Source of the DNA: Chitinibacter sp. FCG-7
GTDB taxonomy: Bacteria; Pseudomonadota; Gammaproteobacteria; Burkholderiales; Chitinibacteraceae
Assembly: GCF_040047665.1 (NCBI RefSeq)
Contig: NZ_CP157355.1
Location: 2,294,001 to 2,358,000, forward strand
Reading direction: 5' to 3'
Length of the DNA: 64,000 bases
Shown: one piece after another, positions 63,521 through 64,000 of the stretch
Position numbering within the stretch: position 1 is the stretch's first letter
Layout: each line of letters opens with the position of its first letter
Made by a program: the position numbers and the translations under genes
Notes under the pieces: model-generated
What the model saw: only the letters and a program-made list of their open reading frames with translations
Databases searched by the model: none
Told to the model about the DNA's origin: nothing

Positions 63521-64000
63521 TTACGCTTTGAGATAACGTTCAAATACAAAGCCAAAATCCTTGACGATGTATTTCTGCTGCGCAGCGGAGAGCCAGCTAA
63601 ACGCGGTTTGATTCAGCTCTTTAAACGCTTCCACCACCGGCGTGCCGCCGACCTGACCGCGACCCAGTGTGGTGGCGGCAAGCTCAAGGCTGGCTTTGGC
63701 GTTCTCATGCATCAGCTCGTTCTCGTGCATGATTTCGGCGATGCGCAGCAGCGATTTGTACAGGTCTTTCAATTCTTCCAGGTGCTTTTTATGCACGTCG
63801 ATAGAGAATTCCTTATGGCCGAAAGTGAATTTGATCTCGATATCCATATCCACCGTGCCAGCGGTTTCCAGATGGACATTGGTGATCGGGTTTGAATGGT
63901 AGCTATAGCGATAGAGCATGCGCTTTTTGCTCATCGCGCTGGTGCCGTCCAGATGAATCAGCGCTTTATTGGTAAAGCAGTATTCGTCGGTTTTGGACTT
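63521..64000 (-). CDS. Bacterial PH-domain protein, N-terminus beyond the window
   Basis: The frame is open to the window edge, so the start lies past 64000; the visible part has 159 residues. It opens KSKTDEYCFTNKALIHLDG and continues into a beta-rich PH core (MLYRYSYHSNPITNVHLETA, then GTVDMDIEIKFTFG). This pattern, with an ETAGTxDxDxEIK strand, fits the bacterial PH domain family bPH_1. A C-terminal helical extension follows (AFKELNQTAFSWLSAAQQKY). The function of these domains in bacteria is mostly unknown. An internal ATG at 63934 would cut the PH domain and is unlikely to be the start. Confidence 0.7.
   Translation of the reverse strand, partial: KSKTDEYCFTNKALIHLDGTSAMSKKRMLYRYSYHSNPITNVHLETAGTVDMDIEIKFTFGHKEFSIDVHKKHLEELKDLYKSLLRIAEIMHENELMHENAKASLELAATTLGRGQVGGTPVVEAFKELNQTAFSWLSAAQQKYIVKDFGFVFERYLKA

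Overview
The window looks like chromosomal DNA of a betaproteobacterium, most likely order Neisseriales near Chitinibacter, Deefgea or Iodobacter. The evidence is the gene content and order: an aroK-aroB junction, wrbA followed by a DUF2069 gene, a contiguous ilvB-ilvH-ilvC operon, a sigma factor, DUF3619 and RDD gene set, and a miaB-phoH-ybeY-corC-lnt cluster. Families were recognised from memory and by reading motifs. No database search was possible, so the genus is an inference.

Layout. Positions 1-4137 hold the end of aroK, aroB, a YihY-type membrane protein, wrbA, a DUF2069 gene and a small membrane protein. Positions 4138-13040 hold leuA (carrying an unusual in-frame DNA-binding extension), pssA and psd for phosphatidylethanolamine synthesis, a Stealth-type sugar-phosphate transferase, and the ilvBHC operon behind a folded leader. 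Positions 13429-24000 hold the sigma-factor cluster, a solute-binding protein, and the RNA and envelope maintenance cluster (lnt, corC, ybeY, phoH, miaB) with a membrane-anchored NagZ-like enzyme inserted.

Positions 24145-34079 are an integrated element of about 9.9 kb at the 3' end of tRNA-Met. It has a tyrosine integrase, flanking att repeats, integrase arm-site repeats, AlpA, an antirepressor, several small unknown genes, and a P4-like replication module. That module is a zinc-ribbon/Toprim primase, a separate DUF927 helicase-like protein, and an iteron array with 15 copies of one octamer. No structural phage genes, transfer genes or recognisable defence genes are present, so it reads as a compact satellite-like replicon.

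Positions 34218-42307 hold kdpFABCDE (high-affinity potassium uptake). kdpB is broken by one extra base, and a sequence like the Escherichia coli KdpE box lies upstream. Positions 42622-50800 hold a class I amidotransferase, an orphan sugar-binding protein, and a fructose-type ABC transport operon with kinase, ROK regulator and mutarotase, preceded by paired operators. The remainder holds sbcB, tRNA-Pro, a very large soluble hybrid histidine kinase, a TetR-controlled tripartite RND efflux system, and a PH-domain gene cut by the window edge.

The main unexplained structure on the chromosomal part is a family of 48-50 bp intergenic repeats (ends GGGTAT and ATACCC). Nine full copies and two short ones are seen; none lies inside the integrated element. 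The other strong candidates for new biology are the HTH-LeuA fusion with its own operator-like palindrome, the three-way-junction leader in front of ilvB, and the iteron origin of the element.
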